From positions 2,232,001 to 2,296,000 of the forward strand of contig NZ_CP129683.1 in assembly GCF_041080835.1 (NCBI RefSeq): DNA of 64,000 nucleotides, read 5' to 3'. This DNA is from Bifidobacterium sp. WK012_4_13. Its GTDB lineage: Bacteria; Actinomycetota; Actinomycetes; Actinomycetales; Bifidobacteriaceae. Positions 27,490 to 36,255 of the stretch are shown here, piece by piece (position 1 is the first letter of the stretch; each line of letters opens with the position of its first letter). The notes under the pieces were generated by a model. The model saw nothing but the letters and a program-made list of their open reading frames with translations, was not told the origin of the DNA and did no database searches. The position numbers and the translations under genes are program-made.

Positions 27490-28731
27490 ATGAGCTTCAA
27501 GATGCAATCTCGGTGGTTGGGCGCCATAGTCGCTGCGACAACCATGATCGTTCCCTTGGCTGCCTGCGGATCGTCAAGCAGCGGCCAGACCGAAATTTCC
27601 TTCTATTCCTACTTTGGAAAGTCACAGCTCGGCTCATTGATCACTGATTTCGAAAAGAAGAACCCAGACATCAAGGTCGATGTGTCGTATGGACAGAGCC
27701 CTTCGCAATATGTGCAGACGCTGCAGACCCGCCTCGCAGGTGGCAAGCCGCCAACGATCTTCAACCTGACGATGGATAACCGCACCGATGTGATGTCTTC
27801 CGGAGCGGCGCTTGACCTGAGCGGAAAGAGCTTCCTGAAGGGCATCTCGGCGAGCAACTACAAGCTCTTCCAGCAGGATGGAAAGACGTATGGCATGCCT
27901 GTGACCGCCTGGTTCAGCGGCATGTTCTATAACAAGAAAATTCTTGCAGCGGCAGGATACAAGACCTTCCCGACGAACTGGGATGACTTCATCGCCATGT
28001 GCAAGAAGATCAATGCACAGGGGAAGACCGCCTATCTCGAGGACTTCAACTCGCAGCCTTCGCCTTCGTTGGCAGGTCTGATCGGCTCGTGGTATGGCAA
28101 GGAGAAGTCGAGCGCCCCTGACTTTGACATCTGGGATGGCAAGGCAACATTTGCAACCAATTGGAAGACAGCCGTCGATGAATGGAACAAGGGCATCAAG
28201 GATGGTGCAATTCCACAGAAATCCATTGGCATCTCTGGCGATCAGATCAAGAACGAGTTCGTCAGTGGATCGCTTGCCGTGTATCGTTCCGGTCCCTGGG
28301 ACCTGAGCGATCTGAGCCAGGCGGGCATTGACTATGGCGTCGCTCCGATGCCAGCGGTCAAGGGTGCGACCCCTTGGATCACCGGCGGACCAGATCAGGG
28401 CTTCGCCATCGCGGCGAAGGCAAGCACTGCCCAGCAGAAGGCCGGAGAGAAGTTCCTTGCCTTCCTGAACAGCGAGCAGGGGCTGAAGGATTTCTCGACC
28501 GCAGCGGGAACGGTTTCGATCTCGAGCAAATACACTTCCACGCCGAATGCCAAGGTTGCGGATCTGGTCAACAACTATCTCGACAAGGACGAGGCGTATT
28601 GGATCAATTGGGGCAAGTCGCCGACAGCCATGTCCACCACGATGATCTCCGAGCAGCAGCAGCTCGTTCAGGGCAAGATCACCACGGCCCAGTTCCTCAA
28701 GGCCCTTGATGACAAGTGGAGCACACTCTGA
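27490..28731 (+). CDS. Sugar ABC transporter substrate-binding lipoprotein
   Basis: 413 residues, ATG 27490 behind GAGGA. The lipoprotein signal ends VPLAAC, with the lipid-bearing Cys at residue 26, followed by a Ser-rich linker. The body follows the family-1 solute-binding protein pattern (ISFYSYFGKSQ at the first strand, NLTMDNRTDV, YGMPVTAWFSGMFYNK, WPTNW-like hinge, FALAA/GFAIAAKAS). It captures a sugar outside the membrane and delivers it to the two permeases that follow. The ligand is unknown; the neighbouring glycosidases suggest an oligosaccharide. A hairpin at 28914-28955 may favour its expression over the permeases. Confidence 0.9.
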   Translation: MSFKMQSRWLGAIVAATTMIVPLAACGSSSSGQTEISFYSYFGKSQLGSLITDFEKKNPDIKVDVSYGQSPSQYVQTLQTRLAGGKPPTIFNLTMDNRTDVMSSGAALDLSGKSFLKGISASNYKLFQQDGKTYGMPVTAWFSGMFYNKKILAAAGYKTFPTNWDDFIAMCKKINAQGKTAYLEDFNSQPSPSLAGLIGSWYGKEKSSAPDFDIWDGKATFATNWKTAVDEWNKGIKDGAIPQKSIGISGDQIKNEFVSGSLAVYRSGPWDLSDLSQAGIDYGVAPMPAVKGATPWITGGPDQGFAIAAKASTAQQKAGEKFLAFLNSEQGLKDFSTAAGTVSISSKYTSTPNAKVADLVNNYLDKDEAYWINWGKSPTAMSTTMISEQQQLVQGKITTAQFLKALDDKWSTL

Positions 28732-28913
28732 ATCAAAGTGTCGATTTCAGATGACGATTTCAGATCTCGATTTCAGATGACGGTGGCGAATGGCAACGCT
28801 GCATGGGCACAGATTCCAAGGGCTCAGTTGTCATGGGCAGCGCTGCATGGGCACTGTTCCCGTCCGATGACCGTCGGAACTGAGCTCAGTCTGAGCGCAT
28901 GAAGGACCTGCAT
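28732..28913. other. Short direct repeats after the binding-protein gene
   Basis: Three copies of CGATTTCAGAT(GA/CT) lie at about 28741-28785, and two copies of a GCTGCATGGGCA-type word lie further on. No gene is seen. Confidence 0.4.
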
Positions 28914-28955
28914 CTTGTCAGACAGGACGGGCGATGTCCCGTTCAGTCTGACAAG
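28914..28955 (+). terminator. Hairpin between binding-protein and permease genes
   Basis: CTTGTCAGAC pairs with GTCTGACAAG and ACGGG with CCCGT around a short loop. There is no T-run. Such intercistronic hairpins commonly stabilise or attenuate, making the binding protein more abundant than the permeases. Beyond it (28985-29100), GCGTCCGGAAGCGAACCGA-type words repeat in degenerate form. Confidence 0.55.
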
Positions 28956-29154
28956 GCCTGGTCACAGTCATGTCATCATCGTCGAACCGGTAGCCGTCCG
29001 ACAGGCGTACGGAAGCGAACCGACAGGCGTCCGGAAGCGAACCGATAGCCATCCGATAGGCGTCCGACAACCATCCGATAACCATTCGAAAGCGAAGCGA
29101 ATCATGGCAGAAGTACCGTCCCCACAAATCCGCAATCAACGATAGAAGCACATA

Positions 29155-30078
29155 ATGATAGCAATAAGCACCGCGAAGACCAGCAGAAGGAAAAAGAACA
29201 ACGCGTTCTTGGAGAATCTGCCCTCTGCATGGTTTCTGCTCCCCATATTCATCGTATTCGCAATCCTGACGGTGATTCCGCTGTGTCAGACACTGTTCTA
29301 TTCGATCACCGACTACAACGGGTATTCAAGCAACTTCCATTTCATAGGCTTCAAGAACTATTCGACGATCTTCGCCGACCCATCGCTGCTGCAGGCGTTG
29401 AGCTTCACCCTGCTCTATGCGATCGTGACCACACTGCTCATAACCCTGCTGGCCATCCCGCTTGCGGTCACGCTGAACAGTGCGATGTGGGGCAGAAGCT
29501 TCGCGCGTTCGCTGTTCTTCTTCCTTGGCGTGCCATCACAGGCGATCATCGGCCTGGTGTGGAAGTTCATATTCTCGCCCCTCGATGCCGGAGTCATCAA
29601 CAAGATTCTGGCAAGCGTCGGACTGCATTCGGTGCAATGGCTCTCGCAGGATGGAACCGCAAAGTTCTGTGTCATCATCGTGGCAGTCTGGATGCAGGTC
29701 GGCTGGCATGCGACGCTGTATCTGGCATATCTGCAGACCATTCCCCACGACCTGTATGAGCAGGCCAAGGTCGATGGCGCCAATGCGTGGGATCGCTTCG
29801 AGCATATCACGCTGCCGCAGCTCGTTCCCGGAATCTCGGTCTCGATGTTCCTGCTCATGACCGGTGGCTTGAAGATCTATGACCTTCCCTATACATTGAC
29901 CGGCGGCGGGCCTGGAACCTCGACGAACACGATCACGCAGGCAATCATTCTTCGAGGAATAGACCAGTCGAACTATGCGCTTGGATCAGCGCTCGCATCG
30001 CTGTTCACGATTGCGTGCATCGTCGTGATCGCACTGCAGATGAAGGCTACCGACGCACTTGGAAAGAGGTTCGCATGA
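29155..30078 (+). CDS. Sugar ABC transporter permease (MalF/UgpA type)
   Basis: 307 residues; ATG 29155 has only a weak site (GATAGAAG). Six membrane helices are visible. The EAA cytoplasmic loop that contacts the ATPase reads EQAKVDGANAWDRFEHITLP (about residues 202-221). It is a CUT1-type permease and pairs with the following gene, whose ATG overlaps its TGA. No ATPase gene is present in the locus, so a shared MsmK-like ATPase encoded elsewhere is likely, as usual in bifidobacteria. Confidence 0.9.
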   Translation: MIAISTAKTSRRKKNNAFLENLPSAWFLLPIFIVFAILTVIPLCQTLFYSITDYNGYSSNFHFIGFKNYSTIFADPSLLQALSFTLLYAIVTTLLITLLAIPLAVTLNSAMWGRSFARSLFFFLGVPSQAIIGLVWKFIFSPLDAGVINKILASVGLHSVQWLSQDGTAKFCVIIVAVWMQVGWHATLYLAYLQTIPHDLYEQAKVDGANAWDRFEHITLPQLVPGISVSMFLLMTGGLKIYDLPYTLTGGGPGTSTNTITQAIILRGIDQSNYALGSALASLFTIACIVVIALQMKATDALGKRFA

Positions 30079-30908
30079 ACACGACACGACGTATGATGGC
30101 GGGAAAGATAACACGAACGGTCGTGGTCCTCGCCTTGGCCCTGATATGCGCATTGCCCCTGTGGTACATCCTCATCAGCTCGTTCAAGTCGTCGATCGAC
30201 ATGATCGTGAACCCTATGGGATGGCCGAAGCAGTGGACCTTCTCGAACTATGCCGATGCGTTCCAGGACGGCACGATCATCCGTTCGTTCTTCAACACCC
30301 TGATCGTGACCTTCTTCGGTGTGCTGATTCAGGTGATCATCGGTTCGATGGCGGCATTCGGCGTCATCTATAAGAAGTCGGCGTTCACCCGGATCACCGG
30401 CTCGGTTCTGATGATCGCATTCGCCATACCGCTTCAGGCAACCCTGCTGCCGCTGTTCAAGATGGAGGCGAGCTTCAACCTCGTTGACTCGCTGCTTGGT
30501 CTGATCGTGCTGTATGCGGGCTCAAGCGTGTTCTGCTACTTCCTGATCGTCGGATACATGTCGTCGCTGCCGATGGAGCTCTTCGAGGCTGCCAAGATCG
30601 ATGGCGCGGGCGCCGGAAGAATCTATATGAAGATCGTGCTGCCGCTGATTCGGCCAATCCTGACGACGGTTGTCGTGTTCCAGACGATGTCGACATGGAA
30701 CGACTTCCTGCTTCCAAGCGTGTTCCTTTCGTCGACGAGCAACGAGACCGTGGTGTTGCAGGTATATAACGCCGTGCAGAAGTTCTCTACCAACTGGCCG
30801 CTGTTCATGACCATCACGGTTATCGCGCTGGTCCCAGTCTTCGTATTCTTCTTCTTCTGCCAACGATGGATCGTCTCCGGCCTGGTCGCAGGGTCGGTGA
30901 AGGGATAG
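30075..30908 (+). CDS. Sugar ABC transporter permease (MalG/UgpE type)
   Basis: 277 residues; the ATG overlaps the previous stop by four bases, so translation is coupled. Six helices are visible, with the N-terminal pattern ALPLWYILISSFK typical of MalG-type subunits and the EAA loop FEAAKIDGAGAGRIYMKIVLP (about residues 172-192). It forms the membrane heterodimer with the preceding permease. Confidence 0.9.
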   Translation: MNTTRRMMAGKITRTVVVLALALICALPLWYILISSFKSSIDMIVNPMGWPKQWTFSNYADAFQDGTIIRSFFNTLIVTFFGVLIQVIIGSMAAFGVIYKKSAFTRITGSVLMIAFAIPLQATLLPLFKMEASFNLVDSLLGLIVLYAGSSVFCYFLIVGYMSSLPMELFEAAKIDGAGAGRIYMKIVLPLIRPILTTVVVFQTMSTWNDFLLPSVFLSSTSNETVVLQVYNAVQKFSTNWPLFMTITVIALVPVFVFFFFCQRWIVSGLVAGSVKG

Positions 30909-30950
30909 AAGGAAGAAACGTGCCCGGCCATGAGTGGGCGGGACGCGCAA

Positions 30951-31054
30951 GGAACTCACTGAAGTCTGAAACTCACCGAAGTCTTGGAATCCACGGAAGT
31001 CTTGGAACTCACTGAAGTCTGAAACTCACGGAAGTCTGAAACTTACGGAAGTCT
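30951..31054 (+). repeat. Six 17-18 bp tandem repeats
   Basis: The unit is approximately GAAACTCACGGAAGTCT. The six copies differ at a few positions, and GAAGTCT is invariant. They lie between the second permease and the next gene, replacing any clear promoter, with the last copy about 20 bases from the next ATG. Confidence 0.85.
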
Positions 31055-31073
31055 GGAATAGTTAGGTAAAGAA

Positions 31074-33152
31074 ATGACAATGCAAGAACGAACCATGCCC
31101 GAAGTCGATCGGACGCTCAGACAACTCACCTTTGGCCACGGCATGGCTGAGATCGATCCGCAGACGGGAGCCATCGCAGGCTTCTCGAACGTGGATTCGC
31201 CGAAGCGGGAATATCTGATCGATGCCGACATTCCCTGGCATTCGCCCGATTTCTATTGGGGCACTGGAATGGTCGTCACGTCAAAGGGGAGCTGCTCGTG
31301 GATCACGCCGACCACCTTCGATGTGACGAGCAATGTCGAGACGCTTCATTTTGACATGGGCCAGGCGGGTCTGGAACTTGATGTGACGAGAAGCGGCGGC
31401 GATGCGCTCACCGAACGCTATGTCTGGCGCAACGTCTCCGGCGGGCCGCTCACCATCTCGCAGCTGTCGATCGAGGCTCCGTTCAACAACTATTATCCGT
31501 CCGCGCAGAAGGCGCTTGACGAGTGCGTCAACGCGCACATCTTCGCCGGAGGAAGCTGGGCCTGGTGCTACGCCGAACCGATGGACGGATCCTCGCCTTC
31601 GCTTGGCATGATCGTGCGCAAGGGCGCCCTGCATTCGTATTCGTTGCAGACACAGAACGAGTCGGTGTTCTCGAATGTGCGCGGTCACATCGTGCTGAAC
31701 GTCACCGACCATGCGATATCGCCCGACTCCTTCGGTGGCCAGCCGATATTGCATCTGCAGGCCGATGACAGCTATGAGCTGGTCAACCAGGTCGGATGGT
31801 ATGCGTCGCGCGATGCCTTCGAAGATGATGTGGATGCGCCTGCCTCGTTCTCGGCGCTGTCGAGTCCGCTCGGCGAAGGCATCGATGTCGAGACGGCGCT
31901 CGATGTCAACGCTGACAACGCCCATCTGAGCATCGAGGCGACAGATCGCGGCTATCGGATAGGCGCAGACGAAGCGGGAAGCTATTACATCCATCTTTCT
32001 GGTGAGGACTACTCGGCATGTACGGAAGTGCTGTTCTATGCGCCTCTTGAAGAGACGGTCGCCAGCCGGGTGCATTACATACTGGACCATCAGGTCGCGT
32101 CGTATCGTCCGGGAACGCTTTCGGCGGCCATAGTCTCGGTGGACACGCGCACGAAGCTGCAGATCATCGACCCGTTCTGGAATGACTGGACCGATGGTTC
32201 CGAGCGAATCTGCATGCCTGTTCTGCTGCAGAAGGCCTTGAACCACGGCTATCTTGACGATGGCGACAGCATTCGGGCGCAGCGCGAATGCGACGCTTGG
32301 CGCGACTTCGCCGAAAGCAACCTGCTCGATGCGAGTGGGGCGTCCCGGCGAGGTTCGTCGCAGCCGGAGTCATCGTTCGGCAAGCGGCTGTATGACATGC
32401 CCTGGATCGCGCAGTTCTATTGCGAGCATTTCCGCGCGAGCGGCGACATGCATGACCTTGACATGGCCTCACGGATCCTGAACCGGCTCACGGAGCTCGG
32501 TGGGCAGCACTTCCTGAGCATCGAATTCGCGGAGACCTGCGAATGCACTGCCAGACTGCTGCGCGAACAAGGCAGGGGTGCCGAGGCCGATGGAATTCTT
32601 GACCATGTGCTGTCGAGCGCCGACTTCTTCCTGGGGCTTGGACGCAACCTTCCACCGCACGAGGTCGCCTATGAGCAGTCGGTGGTCGCACCGCTGATAA
32701 GCCTGCTGATCGGCGCCTATCGAATCACGGGCGAGTCGAAATATCTTGACGGAATACGCTCAAGACTGCCCTGGCTGCTGTCATTCAGCGGATTCCAACC
32801 CGATTGCAGGCTCAACGGCGTTGCGATACGGCATTGGGATGGGCATTGGTTCGGCATCTATCGCTCGTTTGGTGATACCTTCCCGCATTACTGGTCGGCG
32901 CTCACCGCCGAAGTGCTGCTCAGACTGCCCGAGCAGATCGCTAACGATGGCACGCTCGCCCTGGCTGCGAGGATCCTGCGCGCGAACATGGCCAACTACG
33001 ATGCCGATGGGGGAGCGACCTGCGCCTACATCTTCCCGTCGTCGGTCGATGGCCGTGCGATGAACAGGGCCGACCCCTTGGCCAACGACCAGGACGAGCA
33101 TCTCAACATCTGGCTTCGCATGATCGAGGAGGAGCATCTGAGCATTCGCTGA
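31074..33152 (+). CDS. Putative six-hairpin glycosidase-type protein of unknown specificity
   Basis: 692 residues from ATG 31074, no signal peptide, so cytoplasmic. The first 330 residues look like a beta-sandwich (LTFGHGMAEIDPQTGAIAGFSN ... YVWRNVSGGPLTI). The last 340 are helical with the spacing of an (alpha/alpha)6 barrel: YDMPWIAQFYCEHFRASGDMHDLDMA, YEQSVVAPLISLLIGAYRITGESKYL, HWDGHWFGIYRSFGDTFPHYWSALTAEVL. This two-part build occurs in several glycoside hydrolase, phosphorylase and polysaccharide lyase families. I cannot place it in a numbered family. Conserved acids in the RHWDGHWFG and GDTFPHYW stretches are candidate catalytic residues. Its position after the transporter genes suggests it cleaves the imported oligosaccharide. 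Confidence 0.6.
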   Translation: MTMQERTMPEVDRTLRQLTFGHGMAEIDPQTGAIAGFSNVDSPKREYLIDADIPWHSPDFYWGTGMVVTSKGSCSWITPTTFDVTSNVETLHFDMGQAGLELDVTRSGGDALTERYVWRNVSGGPLTISQLSIEAPFNNYYPSAQKALDECVNAHIFAGGSWAWCYAEPMDGSSPSLGMIVRKGALHSYSLQTQNESVFSNVRGHIVLNVTDHAISPDSFGGQPILHLQADDSYELVNQVGWYASRDAFEDDVDAPASFSALSSPLGEGIDVETALDVNADNAHLSIEATDRGYRIGADEAGSYYIHLSGEDYSACTEVLFYAPLEETVASRVHYILDHQVASYRPGTLSAAIVSVDTRTKLQIIDPFWNDWTDGSERICMPVLLQKALNHGYLDDGDSIRAQRECDAWRDFAESNLLDASGASRRGSSQPESSFGKRLYDMPWIAQFYCEHFRASGDMHDLDMASRILNRLTELGGQHFLSIEFAETCECTARLLREQGRGAEADGILDHVLSSADFFLGLGRNLPPHEVAYEQSVVAPLISLLIGAYRITGESKYLDGIRSRLPWLLSFSGFQPDCRLNGVAIRHWDGHWFGIYRSFGDTFPHYWSALTAEVLLRLPEQIANDGTLALAARILRANMANYDADGGATCAYIFPSSVDGRAMNRADPLANDQDEHLNIWLRMIEEEHLSIR

Positions 33153-33396
33153 GGCTGCCTTGCTTCCGGACGTGGTGGAATCCAAGCTTCGCGCCGGGAT
33201 CATTCAGGTCGGGGAACCGTGAGGCATTGCGTATGCCTATGGTTCCTCGACCTCTTTGCTTTGTTTCGCTGGGTTTTGCTGGGTTTTGCCAGGCGGGGGG
33301 CGATGGCTTTGGCAGGCAGGCGTTCATGCCAGACATGGCCTATGGCCTTCCCGCTGCTTCGCAACGATGAAGAGGCCTGCCACACATCCGCCCGCT

Positions 33397-34410
33397 TCAG
33401 GCGAAGCAGTCGTATGCCGTGCTCATTCTGCGCTTGAGCTGCGGGGTTATCGAGGTGCGAAGTTCGGGCTTGTGAGCGTCGTCCATCATCGAGAACAGCA
33501 TCGAAACGGCTGCCTGCGAGCATTGCTCGGCTAGCGGGTCGATGTTGGTGATGGGGATGGGCTGTGAATCGGCGAAATCGTCGGCGCATACGGCAACGAG
33601 AGGCAAATCCTTTCCCAACGACAGCCCGTGGTAGCGCAGTGCAGCCGTCATCAGGTCGAGGATTCCGGGCGTTCGTATGGCAATGCCCATCCTGCGTTCC
33701 CTCCACGTATCTATATCGGTCGTGGCCGAGTCGATGCCCTGCCAGTGCCTGTTCTCAATGAAGCGGGTCGTGCAAGCGATTCCCTTGGATTTGCAGTATT
33801 GCGGGCCATCGATGCTGAAGGCCTTGGCGAAGTTGTAATGATCGGCATCCGAAGCCTTGTTGTCGACGAAGAGAATCTCCTTCGCGCCGACACGCAGCAA
33901 TTCATCGATCTGATGCCTGACGATCCAGGCATAGTCGATGTCTACGCTTGGCAATGTCGTATGCCTGGCCGTGGTGCCGACCATCACGCAGGGGAGGTCC
34001 ATGCGTTCCAGATCTTCGATTCGTTCATCGTTCAGTTCGACATCGAACAGCAGCAGACCGTCGATGGTCGACTGTCGGGCGACTTTCTCGATGCTGCCGA
34101 CGCCCTCCTGCCCGGGAATCAGGATCACGTTCGAATTATGCTGTTCGGTTTCCGCGATGATGGTCGACAGATGCGGCGACAGCTCGACGATGCTGGTATT
34201 CGAATCGATGCGTATCGCGACACCGACAAAGCCCATCTTTCCGCCTGCCAAGGCGCGTGCGGGAAGATTCGGGCGGTATCCCAGCTTCCGCACTGCCTTC
34301 ATGACCTGCTTCTTGGTGGGTTCGGATATGAGATTGCTGCCATTGATGACGTACGACACCGTTGTGCGTGAAACGCCCGCCAGGTCCGCAACATCTTGTG
34401 CAGTAACCAT
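33397..34410 (-). CDS. LacI family transcriptional repressor
   Basis: 337 residues, ATG 34410 behind GAAGGATCC. The N-terminal helix-turn-helix and hinge are canonical (TAQDVADLAGVSRTTVSYVINGS ... RPNLPARALAGG, about residues 3-57), followed by a periplasmic-binding-type effector domain. It is convergent with the six-hairpin gene and divergent from the GH13 gene, so it probably controls the whole sugar locus in response to the imported sugar. The paired GCGCGTCAA operators upstream of the binding protein are candidate targets. Confidence 0.9.
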   Translation of the reverse strand: MVTAQDVADLAGVSRTTVSYVINGSNLISEPTKKQVMKAVRKLGYRPNLPARALAGGKMGFVGVAIRIDSNTSIVELSPHLSTIIAETEQHNSNVILIPGQEGVGSIEKVARQSTIDGLLLFDVELNDERIEDLERMDLPCVMVGTTARHTTLPSVDIDYAWIVRHQIDELLRVGAKEILFVDNKASDADHYNFAKAFSIDGPQYCKSKGIACTTRFIENRHWQGIDSATTDIDTWRERRMGIAIRTPGILDLMTAALRYHGLSLGKDLPLVAVCADDFADSQPIPITNIDPLAEQCSQAAVSMLFSMMDDAHKPELRTSITPQLKRRMSTAYDCFA

Positions 34411-34471
34411 AGGATCCTTCTCAGAATTTTGGCATGTGAAACTCAGGCCATGTCTGTATTATCAAGTTTTT

Positions 34472-34500
34472 ACAGTACTATCGATTACGATGCAAGTCAA
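34472..34500 (-). promoter_or_regulatory. LacI-gene promoter
   Basis: On the minus strand TTGACT (34495-34500), a 17-base spacer, then TACTGT (34472-34477), about 60 bases upstream of the repressor ATG. Confidence 0.5.
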
Positions 34501-34622
34501 TTACCGTAGGGGCCAGAAACGTTGATATTCTAGGGATATTGAGAGGTGTGAGCTAGAATTTCGATACTCCGGGCAAGGTTGTTCGGCCATTGGAAGGTCG
34601 AGGGTTCGAGTTGGGAGACATC

Positions 34623-36065
34623 ATGACGCAGAACATCGCCGAACAAGGGCATCTCAGCGATTCGTCCGAGGCGAATGGGAGGACTGAGGCTCTGAGGATG
34701 GAGACTGGGACTGGGACTGGGACTGGGACTGGGACTGGAACCGGGACAGAGACGGCGACAGAGACGGAGACGGACGATCGGATTGCGGCGGGTATATCCA
34801 TCGAGCATATTGAGAACATTGAGAATATTGAGAATACGGTGTGGTGGCATATATACCCGCTGGGGTTTCTTGGTGCGCCGATACGTCCATCGTCTTCGCA
34901 TGAGCGCAGGCTCGAGCACCGCCTACTCAGGCTGATTCCCTGGCTGGACTACATGACCGAGCTTGGGACGGATGGTCTCTTTCTGGGACCCATCTTCGAT
35001 TCGCAGACGCACGGCTACGACACGGTCGACTATTACTCGATCGATCCGCGACTTGGAGATCTTCACGACTTCGATGCCCTGATCGGAGCATGCCGCGAAC
35101 GAGGAATCAAGGTCATGCTCGATGGTGTCTTCAACCATGTCGGCACTGAGTTTCCAGAGTTCAGGCGCGCCATGGCGGGCGAGGGCGACGAGGACATGTT
35201 CACGATATCCCATGATGAGCAGGGAACGCCGGATTACGTGAAGTTCGAAGGGCATCCAGGGCTTCCAGAGCTGAATCACCAGTCGCCTCGGGTCGCGCGG
35301 CTGGTTCAGGACGTCATGGAATTCTGGCTGGATCGCGGCATAGACGCATGGCGGCTGGATGCGGCGTACACCACCGACACGCATTTCTGGCGGCATGTGC
35401 TTCCACAGGTGCGAAGCAGTTTCCCCAAGGTCTGGTTCATGGGCGAGGTGATCCAGGCAGACTATCCGAAGGTCATCGCCGAGACGGGATTCGACTCCCT
35501 GACGCAATATGAACTGTGGAAGGCCATATGGAGCTCGTTGAAGGATGGTAATTTCTTTGAACTTGACTGGTCGATTCGACGCAACGACGAATTCATGGCC
35601 GATTTCACGCCTCAGACATTCATCGGGAACCATGACGTCACGCGGATTGCCAGCAAGGTGGGGCTCGGGAAGGCGGCACTCGCCGCGGTCATCGAATTCA
35701 CGCTTGGAGGCATTCCGTCAATATACTATGGCGATGAGATTGGCGTCACCGGTGTCAAGGAGGAACGTCATGGCGGTGACGATGCGGTTCGACCTGAGTT
35801 TCCGGCGACTCCCGAGGCGATGGGAATGCGTGCGGGCTCTGAGAGGGAACTCTTCGAGCTGTATCGGAGCCTGATCGCCATGCGCAAGGCCAATCCCTGG
35901 CTCGTCCATGCCACGACGGCATCGGTATCGTTGGAGAACCGACGCTATTCGTACGAATCCGTCGGCAAGCACGGTGAGAGGCTGCTGGTGGAGCTCAATC
36001 TCGATCCGAATCCAACCGCAACCGTGTCCAAGGACGGAACAACCCTGATTCGCGCTCATATCTGA
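34623..36065 (+). CDS. GH13 alpha-amylase family glycosidase
   Basis: 480 residues from ATG 34623 behind GGGAGA. The first 70 residues are low complexity: Thr-Gly and Thr-Glu runs from in-frame GGGACT hexamers (about 34703-34735) and an E-N-I repeat (about 34806-34835). The barrel starts at WWHIYPLGF. Conserved regions are present: DGVFNHVG, AWRLDAAY (nucleophile Asp), FMGEVI (acid/base Glu) and FIGNHDVTR (transition-state Asp). No signal peptide, so intracellular. It is shorter than classical amylases and lacks an obvious C-terminal beta domain beyond about 80 residues. It likely hydrolyses alpha-linked oligosaccharides imported by the preceding transporter. The linkage is not deducible. Confidence 0.85.
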   Translation: MTQNIAEQGHLSDSSEANGRTEALRMETGTGTGTGTGTGTGTETATETETDDRIAAGISIEHIENIENIENTVWWHIYPLGFLGAPIRPSSSHERRLEHRLLRLIPWLDYMTELGTDGLFLGPIFDSQTHGYDTVDYYSIDPRLGDLHDFDALIGACRERGIKVMLDGVFNHVGTEFPEFRRAMAGEGDEDMFTISHDEQGTPDYVKFEGHPGLPELNHQSPRVARLVQDVMEFWLDRGIDAWRLDAAYTTDTHFWRHVLPQVRSSFPKVWFMGEVIQADYPKVIAETGFDSLTQYELWKAIWSSLKDGNFFELDWSIRRNDEFMADFTPQTFIGNHDVTRIASKVGLGKAALAAVIEFTLGGIPSIYYGDEIGVTGVKEERHGGDDAVRPEFPATPEAMGMRAGSERELFELYRSLIAMRKANPWLVHATTASVSLENRRYSYESVGKHGERLLVELNLDPNPTATVSKDGTTLIRAHI

Positions 36066-36124
36066 GCCATACGGTCATCTGCCGGCCGATTTGTGCCCGG
36101 ATTCTCGTTATTGAGCTCGAGCAT

Positions 36125-36232
36125 GCAAGTTTTTGGCACTTGCTGAAGTATAAATGGCTGTTTTTGGCTTCATCCCGGTCGATTTTTCAGCGATTGCGGG
36201 CAGTTATACTTTGGCAAGTGCCAAAAACTTGC
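36125..36232. repeat. Inverted-repeat element 3 of the dispersed AAGTATAA family
   Basis: Perfect 19-bp outer arms GCAAGTTTTTGGCACTTGC (36125-36143) and complement (36214-36232). The arms are themselves partly palindromic (GCAAGT ... ACTTGC). Inner motifs are GAAGTATAAA and, mirrored, AAAGTATAAC. 108 bp, between convergent genes. Confidence 0.85.
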
Positions 36233-36255
36233 AAATTGAATCGAATGAGGCCTTT

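Noticed and set aside
30951..31054. Possible CRISPR array
   Set aside because: The 17-18 bp units are contiguous with no unique spacers and no cas genes nearby.
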